Assembly: GCF_958979055.1 (NCBI RefSeq) | Contig: NC_084887.1 | Coordinates: 37,364,620 to 37,428,619 of the forward strand | DNA from: Alnus glutinosa | Taxonomy: Eukaryota > Streptophyta > Magnoliopsida > Fagales > Betulaceae | Direction: 5' to 3' | DNA length: 64,000 bases | Shown here: positions 12,642 to 24,601 of the stretch, piece by piece | Layout of the letters: each line of letters opens with the position of its first letter | How positions within the stretch are numbered: the stretch's first letter is position 1 | The notes under the pieces: generated by a model | What the model was told of the DNA's origin: nothing | Database searches by the model: none | The model's input: the letters and a program-made list of their open reading frames with translations, nothing else | Made by a program: the position numbers and the translations under genes

Positions 12642-14188
12642 AACTCAGACTAGCTTCGCAGCTGCATGCATGTACGTGAGATGGCGGTATATGAACATGG
12701 TGGTGTTGACAGTGGGGAATAAAATGGCGGTCTGTTTCATCTTTTACATGATATTTTTGTTAAACAACTTTGGTGTTCCAAATCTCTGTGTATGTAATAT
12801 AGGAGGAAATTAAGAAAGACGACAAATACAAGTTAATTGCACTATTTTTCTGAATTGTTCATGCGTTTATTTGGAATCTCCTTGATTATCACATAATATT
12901 GATTTTTCAGGAAGTGACAATATAATTCACCCAATAGGCAGATTTGCAGTAATAATTATATTTTTAGTTTAACTTAAGTATCCATTTAATTGTCCGTTTG
13001 ATCGAGTTAGCAGATTCAAAACGTGAGCTTTAGAAAATTATTGATTTAAAAACGCAGTAAATAAAAATGTATTCTTTAATAATGTAGTTATACATTTAGT
13101 AAAATCACCTTTGGGCTATTAAAATCATTTGTTTTTTAACAACACTCACTTGTTTGCAATGTGAAAATATATATTTTCACATTTTTAAAAATAATATTTT
13201 TCAAACGAGACACTTTCCATAATTTTGTTTAAAAACGTGTGTTTAGCCTGTGAAATCGTGAAGTCAAAAGCGCACTCTAAGAAGAGAAAGATGCGTGTTT
13301 TTTTTTTTTTTTTTTTTCATAATCTTTGTTAATTGGCCCCCAAGGAATGGGAATGTGCTTGTTTTTAACAAAAGAACCAATTCTTCTAGAAGCTACAATT
13401 CACGATGTCGAAGCAGTCAAAACGTGCGATCTAAAACTTAGCGATTTTAAAACGTGCATGTAATTTGAAAATGCAGTTTTCAAAAATGTTGAAAACGCAT
13501 TTAAAAGTTTGGTAAAATCACAATTTAGTTTTTAAAATCATGTATTCTTAAAAACACACCTCTTGCATGCAAATTTAATGCGCTTATTTTTCGACATTTT
13601 CAAATCTCAATTTTTTAAAAACGCACCCCTTGCCTACAATTTTAAAATGCATATTTTTCTATATTTTCAAATTACAAATTTTTCAAAAACGCATTCTCAA
13701 ATGATATAGTTTCTACGAATTCATTTAAAATCGCATTTTTGATCTGAAAAACCGTAATGCCAAACACACTCTTACTATGCTACCAAAATAAAATATCAAC
13801 AGTCAAGTCTAAGTTGGTGAAAAATGATAGATTTAATCTTTCTTTTTTTCCTAGGCGAAAAATGATAGATTTAATCATTTATATTATTATTGTTCTAACA
13901 AAGCAAAATCGAATAACTTTGATATTGTCCATATATAGATGATAATTAATAACTGGTAGCTAATCATGAACATAAGATTAATCTCCTCATATGATTTTCA
14001 TGAGATCTTTTTAGACCTATTCAAAGGTAAAGAAACATTATAGACCAACCGAAAGATGAGATTATTGTAATCCCACGATTATAGGATGATTCTTTACATA
14101 TATTAATCAACATATATAAAATTTGTACCATAGTTTCTAAGCCATATCAAACGGATTAGGTTTACTCTTCTCCTTACTACAAAGAAGC
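12642..14188. other. Spacer with MITE-like AT-rich repeats
   Basis: About 13,000-13,270 and 13,420-13,770 contain several copies of phrases such as aaaacgcatt, tttaaaatc and caaacacactctta. These recur in other spacers of this window (11.6, 28.3, 33.0-33.8, 43.3, 44.1 and 59.6 kb). They look like degenerate members of one foldback transposon family. No gene is seen. Confidence 0.55.
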
Positions 14189-14198
14189 CTATATAAAC
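14189..14198 (+). promoter_or_regulatory. TATA-box candidate of the cysteine-rich peptide gene
   Basis: ctatataaac lies 46 bases upstream of the ATG at 14,244. This is consistent with a short leader. Confidence 0.65.
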
Positions 14199-14243
14199 AG
14201 ATGATATGAGAAAACTTCACCTACTGTGGAGCTAATCACGAGG

Positions 14244-15458
14244 ATGAAGTTGTTGGCAGTAGCTTGGTTTTCTGTTTTCATGGTCTCCATTGGGGTTACA
14301 ACCAATATTGTTCAAGCAAGCACTCGTCTTTCATTTGTCATCGACTCTCAACCATTTCAATATGTTACTGTAACAGGTGATGTAACTGAACTTCCTTGTT
14401 CTATTAAGGGAGTCTGTTTCGGCATAAAATATTTTTTTGCCGAAAAATGTTTTTAGTTGAAAGTATAAAGTGGTTATTTTTTGCTATTTGTTTGGGACCC
14501 TGAAAATAGGTTGAAAAATATTTTTCAGGGTTTAGCTCGTATGAAAAATTGTCAAATATTTCTTATATTTTCATATAGTCTAAGGAGTTGAATGAGCTGC
14601 AAGAGAGAAAGAGAGAGAGAGAGATAGAGAGAGGACAAAGAAAAGTTGTAGAGGAGAGTATGTGTGAGAATAAAAGGCCTGCGAGAGTAAGATTGAGATT
14701 CAATGTAATTATTTGCCTATATGTGAGAGAGGATCCTTGTGAGGTCTACTTGCTCAATCAGGTGTTCGAGCAGCCCAACACTTGCTCAGGTAGGTAAACC
14801 TCATAAAGAGCCCTCTCACAATTGCTTACTCGGGGTGCAGAAGAACGACAGAAAATGATTTACACAAATGAGAAGTATAAACCATTTTACGCTTCTTTAA
14901 GTTTATTTATCTTAGGGCTCATTTGGGATTGTATTTAGGAACAGAGATTTTGAAAAAAGAAAAAAAAAAATTATTTTCAAGCTTTACCCAAAAGTGCATT
15001 TTAGCCTTCTTATTTTTTTTTACATAAAAGTCAAAGAGTACTTTTTGAAGTTTTACCACACATACCTATTTTGTTTTGCACAATTTTCTATGCATTAAAA
15101 TTACTTTTTAAGCTTCTTAACTCAATCACATACAAGTCTTAGTCAACTGAAAACGTATTTAGATTAATTTTTCGCCGCCACAAACACTCAAAAATAGAAA
15201 GGGAAAAAAAAAAAGAAAAAAATTGCGCCAAAACAAACGGTCTAAGTTTAAGCTGTCAATTCCCTGACAAGGGAGCATTTTTAACTGCTGCACTTTATTC
15301 ACTAAATACAGTAGAAGTTTCAGAAATCTTACTAAATAGTGATGGGCTGTAACGTTGGACTTTCTTCTATAGGATGCAACAATGACTGCGATACAGCATG
15401 TTGTAGCTGTGAGATCAGGAAACAACCACCACTATGTGTGCAATGCTGCCAAGAATGA
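14244..15458 (+). CDS. Small secreted cysteine-rich peptide, Bowman-Birk-inhibitor-like
   Basis: Two exons, 14244-14376 and 15373-15458, joined in phase 1, encode 72 residues. A hydrophobic signal peptide (MKLLAVAWFSVFMVSIG) is followed by a short non-cysteine spacer. All eight cysteines fall in the last 27 residues, encoded by exon 2: CNNDCDTACCSCEIRK and then QPPLCVQCC. The pattern C-x3-C-x3-CC-x-C ... PP-x-C-x2-CC resembles one lobe of a Bowman-Birk serine-protease inhibitor, including the Pro-Pro before a Cys. The putative reactive loop is one residue longer than the canonical one. A secreted protease-inhibitor or defence-peptide role is inference. The split is easy to miss because exon 2 is short; the exon 1 frame read through the donor would end at 14,456 instead. 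Confidence 0.68.
14377..15372 (+). other. Intron of the cysteine-rich peptide gene with transposon debris
   Basis: This 1-kb intron contains fragments resembling other window repeats. About 14,414-14,560 (gtttcggcataaaat, then a Gtttgggaccc junction) looks like the ends of the element at 32,045-32,606 and of the one entering at 63,720. About 14,918-15,240 is bounded by ctcatttggga and caaacggtctaag. A GA-rich tract is at 14,606-14,640. Confidence 0.5.
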
Positions 15459-15866
15459 ACCTTGTCATGCAGGTTTGCTTTTAGGCACTGAGACTGGTTT
15501 TGCAGATAAGTATTATTTCTGCAGTTCCTGTAACCAACAATTTGTCATCTTTTCCCTTTCTAACAAATGAGGATTTTGTAATTGTTTAAGAAGTTTCACT
15601 TTTTGATTGTGCTTATTAAGGAAATTGCACCATGATAAGAATACAATTGCACCATGACTTCTCTCTATTATTTAAGCGAAAGATGAATTACAGGGTATCC
15701 ACATTTCCATGTCAATTATTTCATCCACCATAACAAATTCTAACAAAATCTTGAGCATTACTTGCATGAAAGTTGTCGAGATCTATGACAACCAAGGAAC
15801 TAAAACTAGCCAAATAGCTAGCTCTTAAAACAATAATTGACAGAAAGAGTATAAGATGTACGAGGG

Positions 15867-17277
15867 TTATATCTTTCGGGAAAGACCAAGGAATACAGCA
15901 GCTGATGAGATCTGCACCCTGAGATCAGCAATATCCACATCATGGCCACCTTCAACAAGACCCCACCCGTCCACCTGCATAGATATAAGGAAAATCTATA
16001 ATAATTTGGACGAACAAGTCACGGGCTACATCCTAAAGTATGTAAGCTTTCGTGTCTGTGTGCAAACAAGGGATTAGAAAAGGAGGGGGGATGATGAGAA
16101 CCTGCAAATCTTCTTCAATTCTAATCAACTCAATTGCTTCCTCAATCTGCAATTTCCCACGAAAGATCCCGACAGCAATAATCAAAGAATGTGCTGCAGA
16201 TGCAATGGCATCAATTGCTGCCAATTCACAGTCATCCGATTTCTTCAGAATGTTATCTATTGCCTTTATGAGACCATCCTCCTGCTTTCCACCAAAAAAG
16301 CTGTAGTAGACAACAGGCTTAAAGCCAAATTCAGACTCTACCCAATCAAGTAAAGGATTGATTTTCTGCACTTGACATTCTACAAAAATTCGAAGATACT
16401 ATAGGTTAGATAAGGGAACGCTTCTAAAATTTAACCCAGGAAGAAGATCCATATCCGGCAAAAGATCATATATGTAAGCTATTTATGTAAAACACTATAT
16501 TAAACCTAACTATTGTAAAATAATGCACTTTAAAACATGTGGGTCATTTTGTGAGCACTTTTGAACACTGTATAGTTATGATTGGAAGGAATTTTGCTGG
16601 TACTATTTTGACATTCTGTATTTTCATTTTGGATGAATTTTCACATATGCAGGCGGAACAAGGACCAACCAAGGCATAATTAGGAAACCTAAATGGAAAA
16701 TTCAATTTTTTACTACGAAGTAAGTAACTAAGAGAAGCATATCAAATTCCTCTAACCTAAAAGTAAATTCTTACATAGAGGAAGGATCAACTGCAAAATT
16801 TATAGCTTAAAAGTAACACAGCTCAACTCAAGAAAATATGCAGAAAAAAGACATCATTACTCATAAGAGACATAAAATATATAATCTGCCTCAATTACCA
16901 TGCATTGAAGAAGTATCACACGGAACAAATACACATGATAATTTAACTCAAGATGAAGTACATAAGTACAATAACATACCATGGACACCACTTGTCAGAT
17001 TATTATCTTCCGGAGCTCGACAGAAGACCAAATCTTGATTAAACTTCTTCATCAAATTCTCAATAATCTTAGTGCGTGTGAGTGGAACTCTTTCCAATGC
17101 AGTACAAGCAAGTCTCATTAGAGGCATCGTGAAGGGTCTGATCCCATCTGTTTGCTACAATAATTAAAATCTCAATACACAGCCCCCTTTACATAAGGCA
17201 CACACCAACTTCACAAACAAATCCTCGAATCAACAAAAATATTCAAAATTTCAAGAATTACAATAATATGAAAAACA

Positions 17278-17318
<41 letters not shown>

Positions 17319-18035
17319 CTACACAAAAGCATAACCCAAAACAAAGAGGAGAATTTTTCTAGAGCATTTCAGTCACCGTAAACCCAAATATCCACAAAAT
17401 AATCCATTTCAGATAAGATAGCAGTGGCACAATCCTAACTGAAAAAAATAAATAAATAAATATAATGAAGACAACCCATCTGAGTTTAAGCAAATCCGAA
17501 ATGACCCACAAAAACATTCAACTCAAATACCATAGAAACCGAAAGAAAACTCAAAACTTGTTATAAATCAGAAAATCATATAAATTTGGCTATACCCACA
17601 AACCTGGTATTCCCACTCAGCAGCAATGGCCTTAGCTAGAGGCAAAGTAGGGAGCTTGAGGGGCCTCTTGGAGGGCGTCTTGAGCGTCCGATAATCAAGC
17701 ATCACCGTCCATCCAATCCCATCTTCAGCCTCTCTGATCTTCGCCTCCTTGTAGAATCTCTTTCCCACTATAGACCCCGTCATGAACGACATCGGCATCG
17801 TCACCGATGAAGACGACAGCGTTTCAGGCTTCGACCTCGGCGCCTTGACGTAAATTCTGTCATCGGAAGAGAATGTGAAGGAAGAAGAAGGGCCGTCAGA
17901 TGGGAGGTCTTGGGCGGTGGCGGTGGAGGTGGAGGTTGTGAAGATGCGAACGTGGGATTGGGATGAGAGTGCTATGAGAAATGTGGGGTTTCTTCTGAGT
18001 GAGTTTAGGGTTTTGTTAATCAGAGAATTGGCCAT
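15867..18035 (-). CDS. ATPAF2: ATP synthase mitochondrial F1 complex assembly factor 2 (ATP12 chaperone)
   Basis: Four exons on the minus strand, 18035-17604, 17154-16980, 16379-16102 and 15974-15867, give 330 residues, typical for plants. ATP12 binds unassembled F1 alpha subunit in the mitochondrial matrix and helps build the alpha/beta hexamer. The N-terminus is Ser/Arg-rich and lacks acidic residues, as expected of a presequence. The ATP12 domain begins near KRFYKEAKIREAEDGIGWTV and YRTLKTPSKRPLKLPT and includes AKAIAAEWEYQ at the end of exon 1. Exon 3 begins at codon 203, just after the SGVH residues, and contains LLDWVESEFGFKP. The C-terminus reads VDGWGLVEGGHDVDIAD, which is well conserved in the family. 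All joins are in phase. The gene is divergently oriented from the cystinosin gene that starts 0.9 kb away. Confidence 0.95.
17281..17317. repeat. Poly(A) tract in ATPAF2 intron 1
   Basis: About 37 consecutive A lie within the first intron of the minus-strand gene (poly(T) in its sense). Confidence 0.9.
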
Positions 18036-18929
18036 GGATTTGAGATTTTTGTGTGGGTTTTTGCTTCGGAGCTTGCTCGCCGGAAATGGTATTCTGGCCT
18101 ACTTTGTTAGGGTTTTGACTATTTTGACTTTTGCAGTGGAATTGGGCTCTTGGGAAAACTCCGGCCCACGTATATTTTTCACATGCAGTCATCTACTCCG
18201 GCCCACTTATACACGTATAATAATTTTTTCAATGTTTCGCACGACCGAAAATATTAACTTTGATGATTAAAAAAAAAAAAAAAAAAAATTATTTATTTAA
18301 ACTTGTATATAATAATAACTTCATTATTTAATATTAATTTATTTAAACTTATATATAGTAATAACCTCATTATTTAATTTTACATATAAATTTAAATAAT
18401 AATCTAAAGCGTCCATTACATCATATACAAATAACAAACAATAACCGCACTCAATAATTACAATAACCATGTAAATATAAATACTTAAAAATAATAACCT
18501 CGCTATACAAATACAGACGAATCCAACTAACCGTGGTCGCATACGTGCCATACGGCGCTCCCATATTTGAGATGTCAGAATAAGTTGAGGAAGACATTTA
18601 CGTGACTTTCATCTTTCCCAAAAGGGCCATAAAAAAGGATTGAATGAACGTGACAGTAATATCGTCTCGGTTCATAGGCTTTCGTAGAGGCCAATGTATG
18701 TGCTACAACCACAAGCGCCAAGCGGTTCAGATTCGATGAAATTTTGGCTCCAATCACAGCGACCGCGACGGTAGCAGCCTTGACTTGCCCAAGTTTTTCA
18801 GGCCAAAAAAGTTGACAAAAAAAAAACTGAATTTGCTGCTTGTCAACCGTTTCACACAAACGTGTAAAACTCTTCATTGGATAGGCTTTTAGGGGAATTC
18901 CCTGGTCTCTCAGAGAAAGAGAGAGGGAA
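18036..18929. other. Divergent promoter region between ATPAF2 and cystinosin copy 1
   Basis: This 0.9-kb spacer contains a poly(A) run at 18,270-18,288. A short tandem near-repeat at 18,297-18,380 has a taatatt/atttaaactt phrase twice, about 45 bases apart. No gene is seen. GA-rich sequence lies just before the cystinosin ATG. Confidence 0.55.
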
Positions 18930-21406
18930 ATGGCTTCGTGGAATTCAATTCCGCTGGAAATCACGTACGAGGTTCTGGGATGGACAGCTTTCCTCTCATG
19001 GTCGATCAGTTTCTACCCGCAAGTGATTTTGAATTTCCATAGGAAAAGGTAGGTATTACTACGACGCAAGCAATTTTCCATCATCTTCTCTATCAGCCTG
19101 GATTTCATTTCCATGGTTTTTAATTTTATTGTTGTGCTTTTTCGGTGGTGGGGATGTGAACGTAGTGTGGTGGGGTTGAACTTCGATTTCGTGCTGCTGA
19201 ATTTGACGAAGCACTCGTCGTATCTGATATTCAACGCGTCCCTCTACTTCAGCTCCGCTATTCAGAAGGAGTACTACGAAAAATACGGCTATGGAGAGGT
19301 TCGTTGCTTTCTTCTTGTAAAGGAACAGAAGAAGAAAAATCATTTATTTCAAGTTTTCAACGAAGAAATTAAGTTTTTTTGTTTTTTTGGGGGGGGATTC
19401 TACCCAGTGTACATGTAGTCATATTACATATGATGTTGGCAGTGATGGTCTTGGATTGTGGTTGAGATAGTGAATTTGAAGCTCTGAATATTTGGATTTG
19501 ATTTTAATGGCAAATTTTAGTTGAAATCAAAATCTTATTTCTGGGTGAAGCCATTTCCGTCATGAAGGTGATGTGTTTGTTCAATTTTTGACAAGCGCAG
19601 CTAGAGCAGAAGATTGGCCTACATTGGGCTTTCTATAGTAATTCTAGTTTTTGGGCTTTCTTAATTTCTATTTTTGAATTTTTTGATTTATTCATTTAAG
19701 TGAAGATATTCACTTGAAATACGGGGGCTTTATTTACTTTTGTGAAATGTCGAGGTAATTTGTTTTGGTTTGGTTTTAGAACAAGGAATGTACAAGTAGC
19801 AGTATCTAGAACCAGAATAGCCAACTTGTGCATATTAAAGGATGGGAGCTTGAGTTGGTTTTTGATGCTCTTCACATAAAGGATTAACCCTTTATTTGTA
19901 TTGTTGTTTTTCTAATTATTGCAGATGATACCTGTAGCTGCAAACGATGTCGCTTTCTCTATACATGCTGTTCTTTTGACAGCAATTACCTTGTTCCAGA
20001 TCGTAATCTATGACGTAGGTGGTTTACTTTTCCTCACTGAGTTCAGATGTTCTTTTATCTTATAGGTGGGAGATCTTTATCTTAGTAATCTTGTGAGTTT
20101 AATCTGGCCTTTCTTGCTGGTCTTGTACAGCGCGGAAGTCAGAAGGTTTCCAAGATAGCTATTGCGATTGTCTCGGCTGTGTGGTTATTTGCTGCTGTTT
20201 GTTTTTTCATAGCTTTGCCAAAACATTCTTGGCTTTGGCTAATTTCCATCTTTAAGTAAGCTGCTCTCTTTATGATCTTGTAGATTGAATTTCAACTTCA
20301 TGTGAGTGGCAATGATGGCCGACTAGTACTAGTTCATATTTGCATAGGATGATCATTACATGCAAAGGGATCTTCTTCTTCTTCTTTTTTCTTTCTCGTT
20401 ACTTTTATGTTTCTTTTTCACATCAACATGGTATCTCGGATTAGCACTTCGCCTGTATTGTAGTTTGACATTAAAGTTTACCATCAATGAACTTTCAAGA
20501 TCTGATCTGAGTATGCCTTAGCACTAGTAAGATTGAAATTGCCACATATCTGGTTTGGGAAGGTGGACTTGTCACTAATGCTATGGCATATGCCAATAAG
20601 TTGAGCATGGGTACAAATTTACTTGGTGTTTGCCCCTATGTGATAATGTTCTTCATCGTGTTGGAGGCCATCCTCTTTCATCTCTATTATCTCCATCTCA
20701 GTTGCATTCAGAGTGTAAAGCTTCCTAGCATTTCTTCAGCTGTAAATTTTTGGGCTATGAAATGCTTTTCACAGGCAATGTTCCTTGCTACTTTTGCTTT
20801 GGTTTTACTTTGTGCGATAAGGTTACTCCATATTCATTTCTTAAGCCTCAACTTCGATCCGATAATGACCATATTTAATATATAATCTTTCCAGGATAGA
20901 AATTGCTAAAAGCTTATGTGTTGAAAGTTAAAGAAACTCTAGACTCCTCTCCTTACATGTAGGACTTTTCTCTTTACACTGGTGTGAAGGCCTTCTTGGC
21001 AGGCTAGCTAAGCCTGTGAGGATTGGAAAAAACGAGCTTATTGCTGAATTACTGGAAATTTGGCATGATGCTGCAGATGAACTTAGTGGCTCTCGATAAA
21101 GGCCTTCTTTCACTTGATTAGAGGGAAATCTCAGAGTGATATATGAAGCTGCTTAGGTTGAAATTAGACCCCCAAACAGTGTGCAATGAATTGTCCTATT
21201 TTGGGCAAATATGGAAGCAGATAATTGTGATCTCTGTCCCCCAATCTTAAGGGGAAATGTCTTCTGTGTACTTATCCCCAAAAAATGGGGCATTTTCAGA
21301 TAGTTGCCTTTTTTCTGTACTTATAACATCATAACCACCCCCCCCCCCCCCCCCCACCCCCCCCCCCCCCCCCCCCCCCCCCCTCCCAACAAACAAACAA
21401 AAAACG

Positions 21407-21449
<43 letters not shown>

Positions 21450-21991
21450 CTACGGATTGCAAACAATAATTTCCTATAATTTGAGGATACCTTACTGTAT
21501 TTTAAATTGGTTATGATGTGTAATGGTGAGAATACTAAATTAAGTGTTTTTTTTTATCTTCAATGCCTATATAGCAGAAACTTGATTAAATTTTCTCTGT
21601 TGACTTCATTACAAAAGTGCTGTCTTTGACTACTATTATATTGTTTCATGATTTCTTGACCTGTGGTTAACTTTCCTTTCTAAAATGAATTCAATTATCA
21701 TGCAGCTCAATTCAAGTTTTCATGACTGTCATCAAATATATTCCCCAGGTCAGATTTGTTACCTCTTTATGTCATTTTGTATTAGTGAAGGAGATGTTGA
21801 AAGTCCTTAATCTATTGGCTATGCTGATAGACCGACTCTGATAATTACCTTGTATCTGAAAATCCATACAGGCACTGACTTCATATTTTTCTAGTCATCA
21901 AATATACGAACTTCAATTTACTTAACTTGTCTTGTGGGTGCACAGCAAAAGAAAAGAATTAGGACGAGAGGACCTGGGTTGGATTTGTTCC

Positions 21992-22034
<43 letters not shown>

Positions 22035-23767
22035 CCCAAATGAAGTGTCACAATCTTATGAAATGGTGACACTGACATATTTTCCAAAATAATAAATTAT
22101 GTAGGATTGCGAAACATCATTTAGGGAGCAAATTTTGGGAAGTGCAGCATTTCTCATTATGGGAGGCTATGTTATTTTGAATTGAACTTTGCACCACTTC
22201 TTCCAATCCATTTTAATAGTTCTCTTTCTGAACATCCTTGGTTGCAAATTAAAGTTTTTGAATTTAGATGCCTTTCAATTAAGTGCCATACCAGTGTTTG
22301 AAGAGGAACTTTTTTGGGGAGGACTAGTATGATGATAACTTTACCTCTATTCGCCAGTGTTTTTATTTGGAAAGTGGGATCATTTTGAATCGATAGCTTT
22401 ATGATTGTTCAATAAAACTTTGGGTGCTTGGCCAAGCCTCTAAAATTGGACTTTGTTCATCATGTTTCACTTAGCTCCATAGCCTGGGCTCTTATATTCT
22501 TAAAAATTTGGGTGTGAGGATAAGCCTCTCAAATTTGACTTTGCTCTTTGTTTTTTATTTAGCAAAAGTTGATTGCTACCATGGAACATCGAGAGTGAAA
22601 TAGAATTGGGTTCATCAGTTTATGAATTATATGCTTCTATTATCATAATTAAGGCAGTATCAGGGAATATGCAAATATATAAGCTGAAGTCAGACAGCTT
22701 ACTTACATACATGGCTTTGATGTGTCCTAAAATTGTTTTATGTTGCTTAGTTGGGTGTTTTAGTTGTCTTTACCTCAGAAGATGATTAAAAGAAAAATGA
22801 TTGTAATTGATTAACATGTTGTGATGGACTCATTACCTTTATTAACAACTGGAGTGGCCATCCATATTGTATTACTGAATTTGTTATGAAATATAGGTCC
22901 TTATGAACTTTATGAGAAAGAGCACAGATGGATTCAGCATTGGCAACATTTTACTCGATTTTTTTGGAGGTTTAACAAATTATGGACAGATGGTTGTGCA
23001 ATCTATAGATCAAGGTTTGTTATTTCTTCCTCAACCCTAGAGTCTGCCAGCTGAATTTGTCCCTCATGCATAATACATTCCTAAGCTTGTTGCTTTTTGC
23101 AGGTTCTTGGGTAAACTTTTATGGAAACATAGGGAAGACGTTACTATCTCTGGTATATAATATTCTTCCACGTCTCTGATTTACTTTCACCTTTTTTACC
23201 TCATACTTTAACTCATATTACTAATTTTGTGCATACATTTTCTCATGCTTTTGTTGTTGGATTTTAATTCAAATTGTCATTTTGATGCAAGAATTTTTTT
23301 GCCAAATATTTTTAACTAATTAAAGAAAGAAATTTAGTGAAAAAGGAGTTGATCGTTCATTTGTACAGATTCTGGTAAAAGTAAAATTCAAGGTAGAAGA
23401 TGATTATTTGTTTGAGATATAGTTGAGACCAATCGTAATAAAATATTTGTATGCATCTTTACCCCTGATTTTTCTTTTATTTTTAAAGATTTTTTGATAT
23501 TTCATTGGTCAGCGAAATTATTTATTCTTAAGATAGAATATGTTGCTGCAATCATCTATATTTTTTGACCTTCTTTTCTGTGTATTTGAAAAGATTGGAT
23601 GGAATTTGTTGTTGCAGGTCTCTATATTCTTTGACATTATTTTCATCTGTCAACATTATGTGATATATCCTGACAAGAAACCTCAAGTCTCTCCTAAACT
23701 GATCATCGAGGAAAACAGAGAGCCACTTGTTAAGCCTTCTGATCACCCGCAATCAGAAAATGTATAA
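18930..23767 (+). CDS. Cystinosin homolog, tandem copy 1
   Basis: Eight exons (18930-19048, 19166-19298, 19925-20014, 20131-20255, 21706-21748, 22897-23014, 23103-23152, 23618-23767) encode 275 residues. Cystinosin is a seven-helix PQ-loop transporter that exports cystine with protons from lysosomes or vacuoles. Both PQ-loop motifs are visible: FYPQVILNFHRK near residue 30 and KYIPQVLMNFMRKSTDGFS near residue 170. These anchor the two three-helix bundles. LTKHSSYLIFNASLYF and MIPVAANDVAFSIHA are strongly conserved in the family. The C-terminal tail after the last helix is polar (KPQVSPKL and following) and, as in plants generally, lacks the animal GYDQL sorting signal. The gene is 4.8 kb because introns 4 and 5 carry inserted sequence absent from copy 2. 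Confidence 0.96.
20256..21705 (+). other. Expanded intron 4 of cystinosin copy 1
   Basis: This intron is 1,450 bases, against 444 bases in the tandem copy. Inserted sequence at about 20,520-21,450 includes a compound poly(C)-poly(A) tract at its downstream end. At 20,960-21,100 there is a stretch that reads as a non-random protein-like segment in the plus sense (IGKNELIAELLEIWHDAADE), flanked by stops. This may be a fragment of a processed or mobile sequence. I do not recognise it. Confidence 0.45.
21338..21447. repeat. Compound poly(C)-poly(A) tract
   Basis: About 45 C with two interruptions are followed by an aacaaac linker and about 40 A, in intron 4 of cystinosin copy 1. Frames translating it as poly-Pro/Lys or poly-Gly/Phe are artefacts of the homopolymers. 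Confidence 0.9.
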
Positions 23768-24316
23768 ATCTCCGCTCGGCTCATAATGAAAAAAGTTAGT
23801 TAAGCTTTATGGTTATTTTACACACAAACAAATGATCTTATGCGAAAGGCAGTCAATTGTCGACAGATACTTATGATGTTAATGTTATTTGAAAATGAGT
23901 CAAGCTTTGTTGTAATTTGCATTTACTTTTTACCTCTTGTATTATGTGATTATGCGAAAGGCGATCTTGATCGGTGATCCTTTAATTCTACCACTCCTCA
24001 GTACACATGTACTACTATTAGTGCTCGGAATTAGGCACATCAAAGATTAGGCCAAGCAAGCCGTATAGCCTGTGTTTTGTTGATAATATGAAATCGTTTG
24101 AAAAGCTACGTACTTGAGTGGGACTTGCACAGTTGCACTTGCCCCTTCCATGATTCCATCGATGCTTGTCAGATATATCTACAAAAATTGGAATATATAT
24201 ATATATAATTTACACATTCATCTCTTATAAATTAACTCACATATTCAATGGTGAGTTTGTCAATTATTTCTTTTATAGAAATAGACAAAAAATAGCAAAA
24301 GATGAAACCAACCATT

Positions 24317-24350
<34 letters not shown>

Positions 24351-24601
24351 CAGCTGCGAGGAGGTCATATATGCCAGGTGCTTCACATGCCAGTGGACGT
24401 GTAGGAGATAATAAAAAATCTGAAAGTGTGCTATCCCCATAGATTAGCTAAAAAGACATAAAGATGCCGCGCATTGGACGTTTGCAATGAAATATAAAAT
24501 TCTTAGGAGACAGCTACTTCAGACCAAGTTGTCCTCAGAGGATGTAGGAAAAGAATTGAAGTTTAACCATTCATCGTTTCCTCTCTCCGACAGGGAGAGA
24601 A
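23768..24601. other. Spacer between the two cystinosin genes
   Basis: This 0.8-kb interval holds the 3' end of copy 1 and the promoter of copy 2. It contains TA-dinucleotide runs at 24,192-24,206 and 24,320-24,349. It is not obviously similar to the region upstream of copy 1 beyond the GA-rich segment just before the ATG. Confidence 0.55.

Noticed and set aside
12618-12813. Frame continuing from 12,583 to 12,813
   Set aside because: The NOI protein stops at 12,641 in the spliced frame; the longer frame starts in the intron and is not coding.
20583-20885. Hydrophobic 100-codon frame in cystinosin intron 4
   Set aside because: It lies in an intron, has no resemblance to a known membrane protein and no splice context.
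21247-21516. Frames rich in Pro/Lys (plus) and Gly/Phe (minus) over the poly(C)-poly(A) tract
   Set aside because: They translate homopolymers inside the cystinosin intron. No real protein signal.
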